NCBI GenBank assembly: GCA_948567375.1
Contig: OX419755.1
Coordinates: forward strand, 54,813,001-54,877,000
Length of the DNA: 64,000 nucleotides
Source: Lunularia cruciata
Lineage: Eukaryota > Streptophyta > Marchantiopsida > Lunulariales > Lunulariaceae
Direction: 5' to 3'
The notes under the pieces were generated by a model. It saw only the letters and a program-made list of their open reading frames with translations, was not told the origin of the DNA and did not search any database. A program made the translations under genes and the position numbers. Positions 11,533 through 24,078 of the stretch are shown here, in pieces (within the stretch, counting starts at the first letter, position 1; every line of letters begins with the position of its first letter).

Positions 11533-13060
11533 GAGATCTTTGGAAGTGCATGAAATGGATTTGATTGAGAAGGAGAAGCATCAGAGGGCTGCAAGAAGAA
11601 GAAGAAGACATCAAGATTCAAGAAGGAGAGGTCCTTGGAGAAGCCAATGTATGGGGAATCAACAACATGCTCACTCCTAAGTGCCATTCATCAAAAGAAC
11701 CCAAGAAGCTACCCTTTCAAGAATTGGGGAAGGAAGGTCACTTTGATGAAGACAACAAAGAAGATATTCCAAAGAAGGTCAAGGTACCATCATAGGTACC
11801 CAAGCAAGAAGACATTTTTTTTGGAACAAACAAAATGTACTGCTTGAGGGGTACAAGAAATACATCGTGGAATGATGTAGACTCAAAATATATTGCTGCC
11901 TTTGATGGTTTTGGATACTCACTATCCAACATACAAGAAGGAATTTCTACAAGTAACAAGTTATTTGACTATGGTGACCAAGATGAATGCTCAATTGGAG
12001 TAGCACAAGTTTGAAGTAGTTTCCTTGAAGAGCAAGGTGTTGTATCTTTGCAAAGAATAGAAGAAGCAAAAGGTAGAGTCAATTTCTTTGCATGAGGAGT
12101 TAGATACCTTGAAGATACCCAAGAAGGGTAGGAGAAGAGCAAGCCATTGAAGAACAAGTGTAACAAGGAATTGAAGAAAGATTTGACCGTGCTATGAGGT
12201 TCTTCATATGAACTTGAAGAAGATAATTGTTTAGTGAAGAGTCAACTTGAGACTCTTTGGAAGACAAAAGTGGATCTTTGGAAGTTGGTAGCTAAAGAGA
12301 AGGCAAAATCAATAGAGTTGATCCAACAATTCAAAGTGTAGGTGAGGCAATTGATGACTAACCAAACATTGGCGGTCATCTAGAAGGTGAACTATAAGGA
12401 ATCAACAACCAACTACCAAAGGGATACAATTATTTACATCATTGAATACCAAGAAATGGTGAAGAATTTGCAAGAAAGATTGAAGGTTGTGCACCAAGAG
12501 CTCATCAACAATATAAAAAATTCTGTGAACAAGGAAAAGCAAGAGAAGCTCCAACTCTTGGTAGTAGGTCCTACTTCTACACCAACCAAGGCTCTTCAAG
12601 ATGGTGAAGTGATGGTGCAATTGTTGGTGAAGTGGTCAAAGGAGGAAAAACACCATAACTTGGTGAGGTGAGTATGCAACATCATGGAGGAGATGATGGT
12701 GGAGTTTGTGGAGAAAACCACCACCATAAATGAAGTACATGAGCTCCAATCAGCATGTTAGAAACTCATGGAACCAAACCTTGGAGAAAATTGCCGTAAG
12801 ACTTAGAACTGGGATAGAAACAAAGTTTTAGGAGTTGAGAGAGAGCTTGAGGATGACTTTGTAATCTGTTAGAGCTTGGTTAGACAAGGTAGTGGAGCCT
12901 TTAGAACTAGAAGGAAAGCTAAAGGAGGCACCATAGTCTTTAGTGCAAGTTGTCAAGGTAGTGGGGCAGCACATGTCATAATCACATTCTATTTGTATCC
13001 TTCTAGACCTACACCTAGTAGTGGCCATGATTGACCATGAGGTGTTTCTAATTGTGGCCA
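11533..13060 (+). pseudogene. Broken Lys/Glu-rich coiled-coil gene, unknown
   Basis: The plus strand keeps a coding feel: frames with YNQEMVKNLQERL-like heptads near 12440-12530, KLVAKEKAKSIELIQQF near 12285 and a Val/Glu-rich run near 12690. The amino-acid make-up (Lys, Glu, Leu, Gln) suggests coiled coil, but stops and frameshifts interrupt every 30-90 codons. I do not recognise the family. It could be the first gene of a retroelement, comparable in style but not in sequence to the coiled-coil gene at 20966-23540. Confidence 0.35.
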
Positions 13061-14390
13061 TTTCTTAGTGTTGTTAGTTTTGCAGTACTTAGTTTTGAGT
13101 GTTTATATCTATTTAAATGTAGCATTCAAAGTGCTGCATTGTCTTATAAAGATTGGTGAATAATGTGAAAGAGCTTCCTCACTCTTTGTCTTTGCACTTT
13201 GGTGAAGATCAGTAAACATTGGGGGTGCTTAGTGTGTGTGATCACTAGCTTTGGTGTGATCACTTGATACAATGCCTTGATGGCCTTTGAGCTGTAGTTT
13301 TGTAAATAACCAAAGTGTGAAGACCAAATGGATAGATTGTATTAAAGATCTTGTAATATCTTGAAGATTGTGCCTTTTGAATAGCAAAACCTCCCTAATT
13401 TGGTGAAGAGAATGCCTTTCAATTAGTAGGATATCATTTCAAGAAAGTAGTGCCTCCAAAGGGTAGGAAATTGGGTTTCAAGAAAGGCAATGCCTTGTAG
13501 AGGAGTAGAACACTGATCTTGGGAGAAGACGGTGCCTTTAGAAGGGTCAAACACTATCTTTGGAAGACTGCACAACTAGATCTTTGGAAGGAGCAATGAT
13601 GTCTAAAGAAGTTAGCACCTTCCAAAGAAGGGGTGATCTTTAGAAGACCACACTCCTTGTCTCTGGAAGAGTAGGACACTTATCTTCACAAAATCTTAGG
13701 AGACCTTTGGAGAAAAGGATCACCTCTTGTTCTAAACCATCACTTCTCAAAATTCATTGGAATTTATATATTTTTGTTCAAGTGATTGTTCTTTGTTGTT
13801 TCGAAAGTGTGCTTTCTTTGTGTCATTGTCTTCTTTTGGGAGTTGTCTTTTGGAGTTGTCTTTGGAATTTTTGGGAGTAGTTAAATAGTAAATAGTAAAG
13901 GACTTCAAATGTGACACTTTCATTTGTATTCAATCATTTCTGACCCATATTCTTATGGGATCAACCTATTACTTACTAAAATGCTTCAATTGTATATTTA
14001 CTAGGTTGTCACATTGTAGTTCAAGATATGATGGTAATATATATTTGTCTCTTCCTTTTAGGTATGATGATTGATAAGATAAAGAAAACAAGACTTTCTA
14101 TATTCTTCAAGACAATTTGGTAGTCGGGTAAAACCTACCTCTCAAGAACGAGATTGAAATAGTGCATGAGTTGCACTGATGTTAATGGTAGAAGATTTAT
14201 CCAAAAATCTTGATTTTGGAGTCAAGCAACAAGATTAGGGGAATTTTATGAAAAGGTAGTGCAACTTGGAAAGATTGATGCAAATTGAAGGCATCTAAAT
14301 TTTCAAACTTCATTGGAGTGGCACTAGTGGTCATGGGAGGGGCTTATTTGGTGTTAGAGCAAATTTAGACAAGATTGTCACCTTTTTAGG
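13061..14390. repeat. AT-rich non-coding relic with a degenerate short tandem motif
   Basis: Between about 13380 and 13700 a loose motif of the type TTTGGAAGA...GTAGCACCTT (or TGCCTTT) recurs many times at 30-45 bp spacing, for example near 13500, 13550, 13580, 13630 and 13665. It looks like an old minisatellite. The rest has no gene or clear repeat border. Confidence 0.4.
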
Positions 14391-15839
14391 TCTCAAATAG
14401 TCTCTTCTCACATCTCTCATTTATTTCTTGTTTTTTCTCTCTTGCTTTATTTCCTCTCTTTATTCTTTTATTTTGGGTGGGTACTATTTCCATCTTTTGG
14501 TTACATGTTCTTCTTTTTACTTTTGTGTGTAGAATACTAACATTGTAATATCTTACAATGCTTCCAATGTGTTCTTTATCATGGGGAATTGGAGGGACTA
14601 CCATAGGCATTACATCTCATCTACTACACTCTATATCTAACGTGAGATCAAGGAATGGATTTTATCATCTGGTTTTTTAACACATACATATTGTGGATTA
14701 GGTTCATTTCAATGGAATCCCTTCAATCCTTATATCATATCCTTTGCTCTCACTAATGGAGGATCCTACATAGGTTTGAGTCTCATATGGAGGATATCGC
14801 ATCTTTTTATCACATCTATTCATGATTTCCCTCTCCTAGCCCCACATCCTAGCTCTGCCAAGCCACAACCATTATAGGATTATATTCTCACTCTTATGTC
14901 CTTAGGATGTCAACATATACCACCTCACCAACAACCTACACAATCTTGTTAGGATTTTCCTTAGGTAGAGATTTCATTAGCACAACATGGAGGGAGATCT
15001 AGATGTCTACCAATAAGGGTGGAAGCCACTTCTCTTCCCATACTTAAACCCTCTTTGTATACTTGCTTTTGCTAGTTAGGTTTCACTAGACTCATACTCA
15101 ATGTTACATTCTCTCGATCTTATTCAGGTATATCTACCCATTTTATCTAGGCCACATATGTATACTAAGATCATATGCCTTTATGTCCTTAGTTTATCTA
15201 GACTATATATGTATATCAAGATCACTATACCTTTACATCCCATAGTGTGCTCCACACTTTTCTTACTAGTACAAGCTATTTTTTCAAATGACCAAGAGAG
15301 ATATCTCTACTTGGACCTTATTAGCAATCTTCTCATATGACTCTACTCCTCTTTGCTTGCAAGAATGCATCCAAACATCAAGAAACTACTTCTATGATTT
15401 ATCAACTTTTGTAAGGAGATTGATCATCCTTATAAAATGAGTACGGTTCCAAGTAATAGCCAAGAGGATTATGGAGTCTCCATAGTCCCATGCTCTACCT
15501 CCAAACCATTGTCTTCTTTGTCATTTCCTAATGTTAGGTCAAGTAGGTGAGTGTAGACATATAGGGTGAGCACTATCACCTTTTAGACCAACATTTTTAT
15601 TTATTGATATTATATCTAGCTTATAGAATCTTCATCCACTTGTCATTTGTGACTCTCTTTCCTCGTGACTATCACCTAGATAGGAGCTATACCTTATAGA
15701 GTTATTCTTTGCTCATACATTACTTTGTTCTCTGCATTTCTCAACGGTTGGATCATCAAGATTGGTTTTTGAGCATCTATCTCTCACCAAATACGCTAAA
15801 TTTTGGTTTCCTCTTCTTTGCTCTCTGTCAACACATTGC
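14391..15839. other. AT-rich relic leading into the plus-strand LINE fragment
   Basis: No intact frame. Position and strand fit the decayed upstream part of the LINE whose reverse transcriptase is recognisable from 15840, but no residue pattern is strong enough to claim. Confidence 0.35.
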
Positions 15840-16310
15840 TTGGGATCTAGTGCACACTAAAGCTACTTGTTTTTTTGGTGCATCTTGTTTCCTTATTCTT
15901 TCAATGGAGAGATTTGTTATTTGTCCTATTGCTATTGGGGATGTTTTCTTATATTTAATCTCATTTTTTATAGCTTTGACACTACTTTCATTCATTTTGT
16001 CTTCATATCCATTTATCATGTTATTCCAAGAGGTTGCAAGATGGTTATTATTAGCATTCAAGTTTTCTTGGATATTCATCCAAATTGGGTGGTTAGTCAA
16101 GTAGATGTCTCAAATTCATACAAATCCATTTATTGTATGGCTTTGTTTTGTTCTCTTTGCTGAACAATGGATCATGTTCCCTCCTTGATTCCATTTATGC
16201 ATACTTTCTATAACATAGAGATACCTTTGTTGTATAGTTATCATACTACCACAAGGGAGCTCATATACTTAATATCTAAAAGGATTGTCAAAAATGCCGC
16301 TAACAAATTT
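15840..16310 (+). pseudogene. LINE reverse transcriptase fragment, plus strand
   Basis: Two frames joined by a frameshift near 16030 read as the centre of a plant LINE reverse transcriptase. The first carries GASCFL and CPIAIGDVF (15880-15950), and the second carries FLDIHPNWVVSQVDVSN near 16070, then SLIPFMHTFYNIEIPL near 16175. This matches the same region in the minus-strand LINE at 18-25 kb (there LLDIHLEWLILQVDFEN). The catalytic FxDD segment is beyond the recognisable part. The Asp of QVDV is the first catalytic Asp. It is a dead relic in opposite orientation to its neighbour copy. Confidence 0.7.
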
Positions 16311-17920
16311 TGATTTTATAAACCTACTCCCAAAAAATTCAATAATTACAAAAGTAGCCATGGTATTTGCCAAAAATTGGTCTTGGCTCAAAGGGTTGGT
16401 TTGTGGATTTAGGTCAGAGAAGTGCGGGCCATGCCAAGTTTTGGAGTTCCATGGATTGTTCTGACTAGATTCCCTTTTATGAAAAACCAAGGTGTGTACC
16501 TAGTACCTCATACTCATCTTTGCATATGGTTTTTCTAAGATTAGGTATACATATAACCTAAGTTCATGGCTCTCTTTCACACAATCATCGGTGTCTCTCT
16601 CAATGGAGTCTATATATCTAAGATTTAGATGAGAAACCGTGTATGTTCATATGGTTTGAGGCACTCAAGGAATACAAATTTTTTGGAACATACCAATTTA
16701 GCACAAAAATTCATGAATGATTTAGATCTTATTGATAGTTCATGTGTGCTTAGTTCAATTTGGCCTTTACAACTTCTTGAATGATATAACAAGGGTCTCT
16801 ATGGAGAAGCATCATTTGGCTTATGCTTGCTAGCCATATGGTATAATCAAAATGGAAAGATGTTGAAATCTGCTTTGAAGAACTATATTAGCGTACTTAG
16901 CTTGCAAGTTTGTAAACATATGAGTGCATAAACCTGTATAGTCCTAATAATGGGCTAGGATTTTAGAAGTATCTATATTATTGCAGTTTATTGTCATTTG
17001 TTCAAACATTTTGTAGTGTTCAACATCTTTTGTTTTAGTGAATGCCAAGATAAGGACCAAATTCTACATGCCAATTATTTTAAATTCCTTGAATGAGAGC
17101 ATTCTATTGTTCATGGTAGGTCTATCATGTAGGCTAAGCAATGCTCAAGTCTAATACATAAGGGATAAAAGATTACTCAAAGCATATATAAGAGAGTATA
17201 AAATTAACATGGGATATATGCTTATGACATGATACATGGTAAACTAGTAAAATTTTTGACAAACTTCATGGACATTCTTCACAAGATATGAGATCTTGCT
17301 CTTGATTAGATGGGCATGAGTGGACTCATGTTACCAGTTTCCCACCAATCATTGAACTTGAGGACATTCATGTAGCTCAAAACTTTGAGGCTTGTAGAGA
17401 GAGCAACAACAAGCTGACCGATGAATAGGTGTCAAATAGGCAAAGAGAACTTTTGCAACTAAATCCACCTGTTCAAACTCCAACAATTCTGTGAAGCTAA
17501 TATGATCTTGATTTGAAGTCACAATATACATTCTACTCTTACAAAGTTGCAAGTAATAGTTTGCGAAGCCTACTTTGCACCTACTAAACTTAGCTTCATG
17601 TGTTGTGATGGGTTCCACACCATGCATTTGCTATTCTGTAGCCCTTTAAAAGAAAATGCATTTTTGTGTTAGACATCTTAGGACATCACTTGCTTTGGTC
17701 CCTTAAAGTACTCAATGATGCCTTGACATTTTCTATGACTTCACCTCTACTATGGTAAAGTATACATGGGTTGACATAGCCTTGATTCAAACACCATTGA
17801 AGAAAAAAGCAAAGTAAATCAATCTCACACCATGACATCCATGGCCTAAAATAGCCAAAAATATCCCATTACCATACTTTAGCTATTAACTTGTTTATTA
17901 CTAGGTTTCATAAGCAAAAG
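16311..17920. other. AT-rich sequence, no gene recognised
   Basis: Contains a 92-codon minus-strand open frame (17349-17627) without recognisable similarity and several shorter ones. No repeat boundaries visible apart from the short element that starts at 17921. Confidence 0.35.
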
Positions 17921-18019
17921 ATGCCCCTTTAGCCACATTTTACCTCTTTTCTTTTGTCCTCCCCCTTGTATGGCTTGATGGGTCTTCTATCCTCCATGTT
18001 TGCTACGTGGATGCCTTTT
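17921..18019 (-). mobile_element. Short element, copy c, reversed
   Basis: Minus-strand copy of the 100-bp element: CATTTTACC, CCCTTGTATGGCTTGATGG and a TACGTGG block in order. It is the most decayed copy: both hairpins have mismatches. It is head-to-head with copy b, only about 15 bp apart. Confidence 0.7.
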
Positions 18020-18034
18020 CCCTTTAGTGAGAAA

Positions 18035-18131
18035 GGATAACCGTGTAAAAAAAATGAAGGATGTGAAGACCCCATCAAGCCATACAAGGGAGAGATGAAA
18101 AAGGTAAAATGGGGCTAAGCTCCTATAGAGT
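18035..18131 (+). mobile_element. Short element, copy b
   Basis: Plus-strand copy: ACCGTGTA, GAAGACCCCATCAAGCC, ACAAGGGAGAGA, ATGGGGCTAAGCTCC, ATAGAGTC. The 3' hairpin reads GGGGC-TAA-GCTCC, keeping pairing through a G-T (G-U in RNA) wobble. TGAGAAAG before and TGAGAGAA after may be decayed target duplications. Confidence 0.75.
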
Positions 18132-18313
18132 CTATATGAGAGAAATCTGCCCCACTAAACCTAAGATATCCAAGCTATGCTAGTCATGTGGTCTACAAAC
18201 AATTAGAGCATCCAAAGAAGCATCACCTAGTGTGATTGCTCTCCTATGGATTGCACTAGCCGTTGCCCTTTATAAAGCAATGGCACATGCTATCTAAAAT
18301 ATGCTACAAAGTA

Positions 18314-18760
18314 TTAGTATGAGAGTGGTGCCCCTTGGTGCCTAATATGATAAGCCATCATGCACTCCTTGACAAATGTGTTGAATGCCATGTCCATCGC
18401 TCCATATAACTCCAAGGCTAGAGGAACAAAGAGGTGACCTTGCTGCATGCCCATATACTTGGAGATCTTGCAACGTGTTGCTTCACTCACCGCCCATCCA
18501 GGGAGATGGGTAATCATTCCCTCTGAACTATCTCTTGCGTAGGGTCTATAACCACAACATCCGCTACTATCACTTGATCATCTTGGACCAAGTATAAGTC
18601 TGCCCTAACATGTGTCATCTACAAAGCATATGAATGCTCCCTCTAAGCCAAGTATCAACTCTCACATGCCATAGCAAACATTATGTCCCTAATAGTATCA
18701 TGGGTAGCTATCCTTTGTCCTCCAAAAGGACAACATGTCATATGGACCGCTGCTGCATCT
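18314..18760 (-). pseudogene. LINE C-terminal zinc-finger/nuclease-like region
   Basis: The minus strand reads ECDSTLDAAAVHM..CPFGGQR near 18750, then DLYLVQDDQVIVADVVVIDPT near 18590 and LPGWAVSEATRCKISKY near 18490. In related LINE proteins this part follows the reverse transcriptase and holds a Cys/His cluster and a restriction-enzyme-like nuclease with an acidic pair (here D..D around VADVVV). The reading frame is broken at least three times. Confidence 0.6.
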
Positions 18761-20169
18761 AGTGTAGAATCACACTCTCAAGTGAGTAATGAAGATGCAG
18801 ATGGGTGGACCAAACCTAAGAAAAACCTCAATGTTGTACAGAAAGTAGATAGTGCAAGTCAAAATGCCCTAATGCATGGTCAAGCTAGGATCCAAGAGCT
18901 TGCATCCTTATTAGAGCAAGAGCAAAGACATGCTTTAGTAGCTTGAGGAATGGATGAGTCAACTAAGAGCAAATGCAGCGTATGCTCACACTATTGCTCC
19001 ATCAAGGAAGACTATAAACCTCTAGTCCAATCTAATAATAGTGAAGTAAAAATAGAAAGTTCTCTTGTGCCCGTGGAGATAGACTATCTCTTGTCTACCA
19101 CAACAACATGTGGAGAGAAAAGGATCTCCCCTCCACCTCTATCACATAAGTCTCCAAGACCGGCCTATCAACAACCACCAAATGAGAGGAAAGTAGGGGT
19201 GTCGAGAGAGCTCAACTACCCAAAATGCTATAAGTGTAGTCTCCTCCATAGGTAGCAAGCCAACCCTTCCATACAAGATTTGCAGAGCTGTTTGCCTACA
19301 TGCCAAATCCCCTATCACACACTCAAATGTCCTTGGTCCAATAATATCACCAAAGACTCCCATAATCCTCCCATCAAAGGTTCTCATATGTGATAAGAAG
19401 GACAAAGAGAGGAACTATACTATACGGATGAGGTAGGACGGTCGATGAGCAATACTAGAGGAGAGTATACCAAATGCCACCTACGGATCTCCTTGTAATG
19501 AAAGGTTATCCACATGGAGAACATCCTCTACAAGGGTAGTGTCTAAGAAGCATGTGACAAAATCCTCGGATCCTAATGGCATTCCAAGAACACGTAGTCC
19601 ATATGCAGATGTGATACACCTATGGAAGCTCAAGGGAGGAATACCTAAAAGGGACCATGCCCTACACTTTGATACCTTGACTCTCAAGCCTACTAGATGT
19701 AGCTTGGTAGTCAAAAGCTTACCTAATCTGATCTATAGGGCCCACAATGTATGTATCATGTGCCAAGGAGTGAAATACACAACCTGGCATGGCCAAAGTA
19801 GTAGATAGGAAAGCTCTAAAGTGAGCCATGGCAAATAAGGATCCTTCCAAAGGATCTCCCCGATGTGTACCCATAGTTGACTCCAAGACAGTGACTCCCT
19901 CCTGTGAACCATTGTGTTGGTAGTAAAGGGAAGCAAGAGCACCATAAAGAGATTGCACAAAAGAAATAAGACTTGCCAAGGATCCACTAGCCTCCTTAAG
20001 CTCTCTAAAGATGAATGCCCGTGAGACACTATTAAAAGTGTTCTCAAAATCCACCTGTAGGATGAGCCACTCCAGATGGATATCTAGGAGTACTCTAATA
20101 CTTAAAGATATAGCCTCATATCCTCTAGGTGTAGCTATTACAAACTAATGTGGACTAAGGTGCTCTTGT

Positions 20170-23100
20170 GTGACAACCCGGCAAATATCACTTTTGCCGT
20201 AATCAGGTAAGTAAAGTTCGTTCCCGCAGAGATACGAGTCAGAAATGTCTAAATACAAAGTCAAACAGTAACAATTGCAGTTTTTCTTGAGTTCTTCTTT
20301 AGTCTCTCAGGTAGAAACCACACCCATAAGAGAGTAACAAGCACTGATTTGCAGTCTTGTCACGAATTAACACTCCTTAATCACAACTCCTTCAATTCTT
20401 TCCAAACAATCTTGATTGTGATGATTCAGGCTCTCCCAAAAATAGCACTTCACTGCAAAACAACTTCACCTCAGAATTGTGTTCCACCCCTCCACCTGAA
20501 AGCACAACTTCCTTGATCAAAATTGCTTCACATCAACCTCGCACTGCACTCACAAATGCAAAATACTACCAACACTACAATTCCTCTCAGATCTGTCAAG
20601 GCATTGCTTTGATTGCACTTCACTCAAGATCAAACACACAGAATGAATATCAAGGCTATGGAATCCAACATCCAACAAGTACTTTGACTTGCACTTTGAA
20701 ATTCTCCACACACTCACAAACACAAGTACAACGTTGATACTTGGGATCAAGCTCAAGCGACGAGCACTGCTTCACAGCACTTTGCTTTATCTATTCTCAA
20801 AAATTATGAGCACTAAACAACATGATACTACAAATGCCACTCTTAAGTAGTGAACAAATTGACAGTTCTAACAACTATACCGTTTTACAACAACTTTTCT
20901 AACCTGCAGATCTGAAATGACAATGCACCTCTTCATATCTGCCTCTTCAAATCTCAAAACTGTTACTAATCCAATCCAATGTCTACTTCGTCATCGGCTT
21001 TCAAACCCAAACCTGAAGTAACTGTACTTCCTACTACTCTATCCTTGGGTTTCACAACTTCTAATTCTTCTACCATATCCAACAATTCTCTTTCTTGGTC
21101 TGAAATTCCACTAGTGGGTAACTTATCTAACTCCTTATCTCTCGATCCACTCTTCTCCAATGTCTCCAATGGTAACTCCAAAGACATCTGTACTCCTACT
21201 TCATATACTTTGGGTTTTGCTCTAACATCTTTCCAAAGTTTGTCTATCTCCAACTTTACTAAGTCTAATCTAATCGCAATATTATCTTCTACCTCTAATA
21301 TTTTCCTATCTACAAGAGTCCTAAGACTTATCAGCAACGCATTCAAATCTGTATCTTTCACCTGTCTTCGCCTCGTCTCCTACACCAACAATTTTAACTC
21401 GTGCAACCTTGTTTCTTCAATTCAAACGTTGGCCTCTATACTTAATATTGCGTTCATCCTGAGGACAATCTCCTTCAAGGGCTCCAATTGCATCTTTCTT
21501 TCTTGCTCTCGATCTGCAAGCCAATCCTCCCTGTACATTGCCAACTTTGCTTTGAACTCGGCTTTCACCGTTTCCTTCTCCTTCTCCTTTTGTACAACCT
21601 TCTCTTCTTGATTATGAAGTAACTCTTGTAACCTTTCTTCTTCCCTATATCGTGATGCTAACTCCCTTTGCCAGAGTTGCTTCTTCTCTTCTACACTCTC
21701 CATGACTCTATCAAGCTCTTGTTCCTTTGCCGCTACCCTCGCCATAGCATGGATAAGTTCTACCCTTGAATCAGCAAACTGCTGCTTCAAAATCTCATAC
21801 TCTGCTACTTGTCTTTCCCTAGCTATGTCACTCTTCTTAACAAGCTCCTCTTGATATCTCACTTCTCTCTGCAAGTCTTCAATTACTTGAGTTTTCACTA
21901 CTGCCTCCGCTCGCAGTACTTCACTTTCCTCCTCACCTCGGGTTATGATTTTCTTCAACTCCGAGTTCTCTTCTTCTAATCTCGCTAAGACCTGCAAAAC
22001 AGTCTTCACTTCTGGCAAGTTGACTGCATTTCCTTCTTCTTGTGCTCCAATTTCACCAACAGTGGACACACAATCTCCCGTAGGTACTCTACTCCATTAC
22101 TCGTTACTACCTCCTCTTGCGTAGCAATCTCCCTTCTCACTTTTGTTTTGCCCGATACTCGCCTTTGTCTCTGTAGTCTTTGTATCGGAACTGACACCTT
22201 GCTTCTCGAGCTTTCATTCATTTTTTCTTTTACTTTACTCGGACCTGCCTCACACTTCGCCTTGCGTCTTGAGTGGACTCCCCTCTGAATTGCAATCGTC
22301 TTTTCTTCGGCCTCAGGTAACTCATCCTCTAACTTCGTGTTGTCCTTGACCTTGATCTCTGCTTGCACTTCTTCTCCTCCTCGGCAGCAGCTGGCACCGA
22401 TGTCATTTCTCCACCTTCATCGCTGTCACTACTCGTATCTCCACTTTGTAGCATTAGCTCGGGTTCCTCCTCGTGTTCTAAGTCTTTGGACTTGCACTCG
22501 GCTTCACCTTCCAAGTCTTCATCTTCTGACTCAATCACCACCATTCCTCACCTCGGGTTTCCTCTCTTGGTCTTCCGAGGTTTTGTCTTGTCTTCAGCTT
22601 CGGCATGCCGACTTTGCTTCTTCGATTTTGGAGTACTCGCTTCTATCTCCACATTCTTCCCCATCTTCTTGTAGCACTCGTCTGTGCATTGGATTTGAAG
22701 GATGTACTGTTGCTCCTCTACATCGACTTCTCTTCTTAAGTCGGGGTGGAAGTGCGACACCATTCGAGTTTGCTCCGCCAAGTTCAGCAAATTCAACCCA
22801 AGGTAGAAGTGCGCTACAAATGGCACGATGTAATGTGGAGGCGATTTATCCCACAAATTCCACACCATTTGTCGCGTCCTTCCATGGAAGCACCTTGCCC
22901 AATTTACTGGTTCTCCTGCAAACAATTTGTGAAAGAACACCGCTTGGTGTTTCATCATGTAGGTTGTTCTCTCCGACTTCAAGATTGCCATCAGAGCACT
23001 CACAATCTCCCTCTTGACAAGATCTTTATAGCTCTCTACTTTGTATCCATTCTTCGTCCGCTTTGACAAGAATGCATCCCTCACTTCTTGGGTTTCTTTG

Positions 23101-24078
23101 GCTATCTCTCCCTTCCACAAGAACGTGGCACCCTACTCCGCACCTGCTTCCTTTCCGAGTACTAATCTCCAATCTGACTCTATCCAACAAGCCGGATTTC
23201 CTCTCTTCCCTTCTTCCTCGGGTCCATCAAGACACTTGCTCTCAATGATCTCAATCATGAAACCTAGAAAACTAACATTCCAATTCCATGCCAAGAATGT
23301 AATCCGAAGTCGGCTCAAGACTTTGATTCTTGCGATTACATCTAACCTCCGAATCGCATGATTCCTCATTGCGAATTTGGAGTTCTTCTTTCCTCCTCCC
23401 ATCTCTCCTGCTTTCTCACTGTCTCTTGGTTTCACTCTTGCAACTTCTCCCTTACACACTAGCGCGTCTTCCACTCTATTTCCCTTCCAACGATCACTTG
23501 CAAGACGACTTCTCAATGGCAAAGGAAAATTGCTTGACATTGCTTCGTCTCAAGCTCAATTTTTATAGAGTTGCGCTTTCTTTGACTCTCTTCAATTCAA
23601 GTTTCTACCGAGAAATCACTCTTCCTGCATGCACTTGTCACTGTCAATTGGACTTCACGCGTATGGGCTGCCAGTTTTGAACGGTCCCTTCTTGAATTTC
23701 TTGCCTCGACAAAAGGTTGTTAGACTGACTTCACCTCGGGTTGAGCTCCCCCCAATACAAAGACTCCTTACTTTGGGTTGTATGCTGATAGGGCATTTAC
23801 GAGTACTTCACCTTATGACCCGAAGTCACTTTACTTCGGGTTTCATCCCGAAGACTCTTTTCTTTGCCTTCTTTGGCCATACTGGCGCAATCCGACTTCT
23901 CTATACACTTCTTCTTCTCTATTTTGAAAAAAAACAAAAAATGTGGGCACCACATCTTGAAAGTGAGAACAATACTAAAGGACAATGGTACAATTGACCA
24001 AACACACAAAGATCTTTCCAATAGCAATCGGCCTAATGCTCCTCTGTCCTTCTCCGTCGCAAGAATTCAATTAGCACC
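20170..24078 (-). mobile_element. 3.9-kb insertion with a coiled-coil gene, inside the LINE
   Basis: The LINE reading frame stops at about 24075 and resumes at about 20150 with ~45 codons missing. What lies between is therefore an insertion associated with a small deletion. The insert is less AT-rich than its surroundings and has fewer stops, so it is younger than the LINE. On the minus strand it starts near TGCTAATTG (24078) and ends near GTTGTCACA (20170), possible TG...CA ends, but I find no matching target duplication and no LTR pair. It contains one long broken gene (20966-23540), about 540 bp of non-coding upstream sequence and about 800 bp downstream. No reverse transcriptase, integrase or transposase is recognisable, so it may be a non-autonomous element or one end of a larger one. 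Confidence 0.6.
20966..23540 (-). pseudogene. Broken gene for a globular-plus-coiled-coil protein of unknown family
   Basis: Reading the minus strand from 23540, one frame runs to 22329 interrupted only by a TAG (23133-23135) and a TGA (22548-22550; a CGA to TGA change would explain it). A frameshift then leads to the next frame near 22368-22070, another near 22070 to 22069-21422, and another to 21361-20966. Joined, it would be roughly 800 residues. The N-terminal third is globular, with EIVSALMAILKSERTTYM, FFHKLFAGEPVNW and WNLWDKSPPHYIVPFVAHF. A very acidic Ser/Asp/Glu segment follows (22329-22544), then a basic segment, and then about 210 residues of coiled coil rich in Glu, Gln and Leu (22069-21422). 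I do not recognise the family. The layout recalls the structural or DNA-binding gene of a plant transposon. The start codon at 23540 is the first ATG of the open frame. Confidence 0.5.

Larger units (their letters stand above)
17921..18131. repeat. ~85-bp inverted repeat made by two short elements
   Basis: Copies c and b face each other with a ~15-bp spacer (CCCTTTAGTGAGAAA). A transcript from either strand could fold into a long imperfect hairpin of about 85 bp. Confidence 0.7.

Noticed and set aside
18683-19255. Two plus-strand open frames (87 and 101 codons) that look like protein
   Set aside because: The minus strand of the same bases reads as the Cys/His part of the LINE (CDSTLDAAAVHM, CPFGGQR), so the plus-strand frames are its shadow.
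20979-23680. Several long plus-strand Ser/Leu/Cys-rich open frames, one of 226 codons
   Set aside because: They are the reverse complement of the minus-strand coiled-coil gene; Glu/Lys-rich coding gives Ser/Leu/Phe-rich open antisense.
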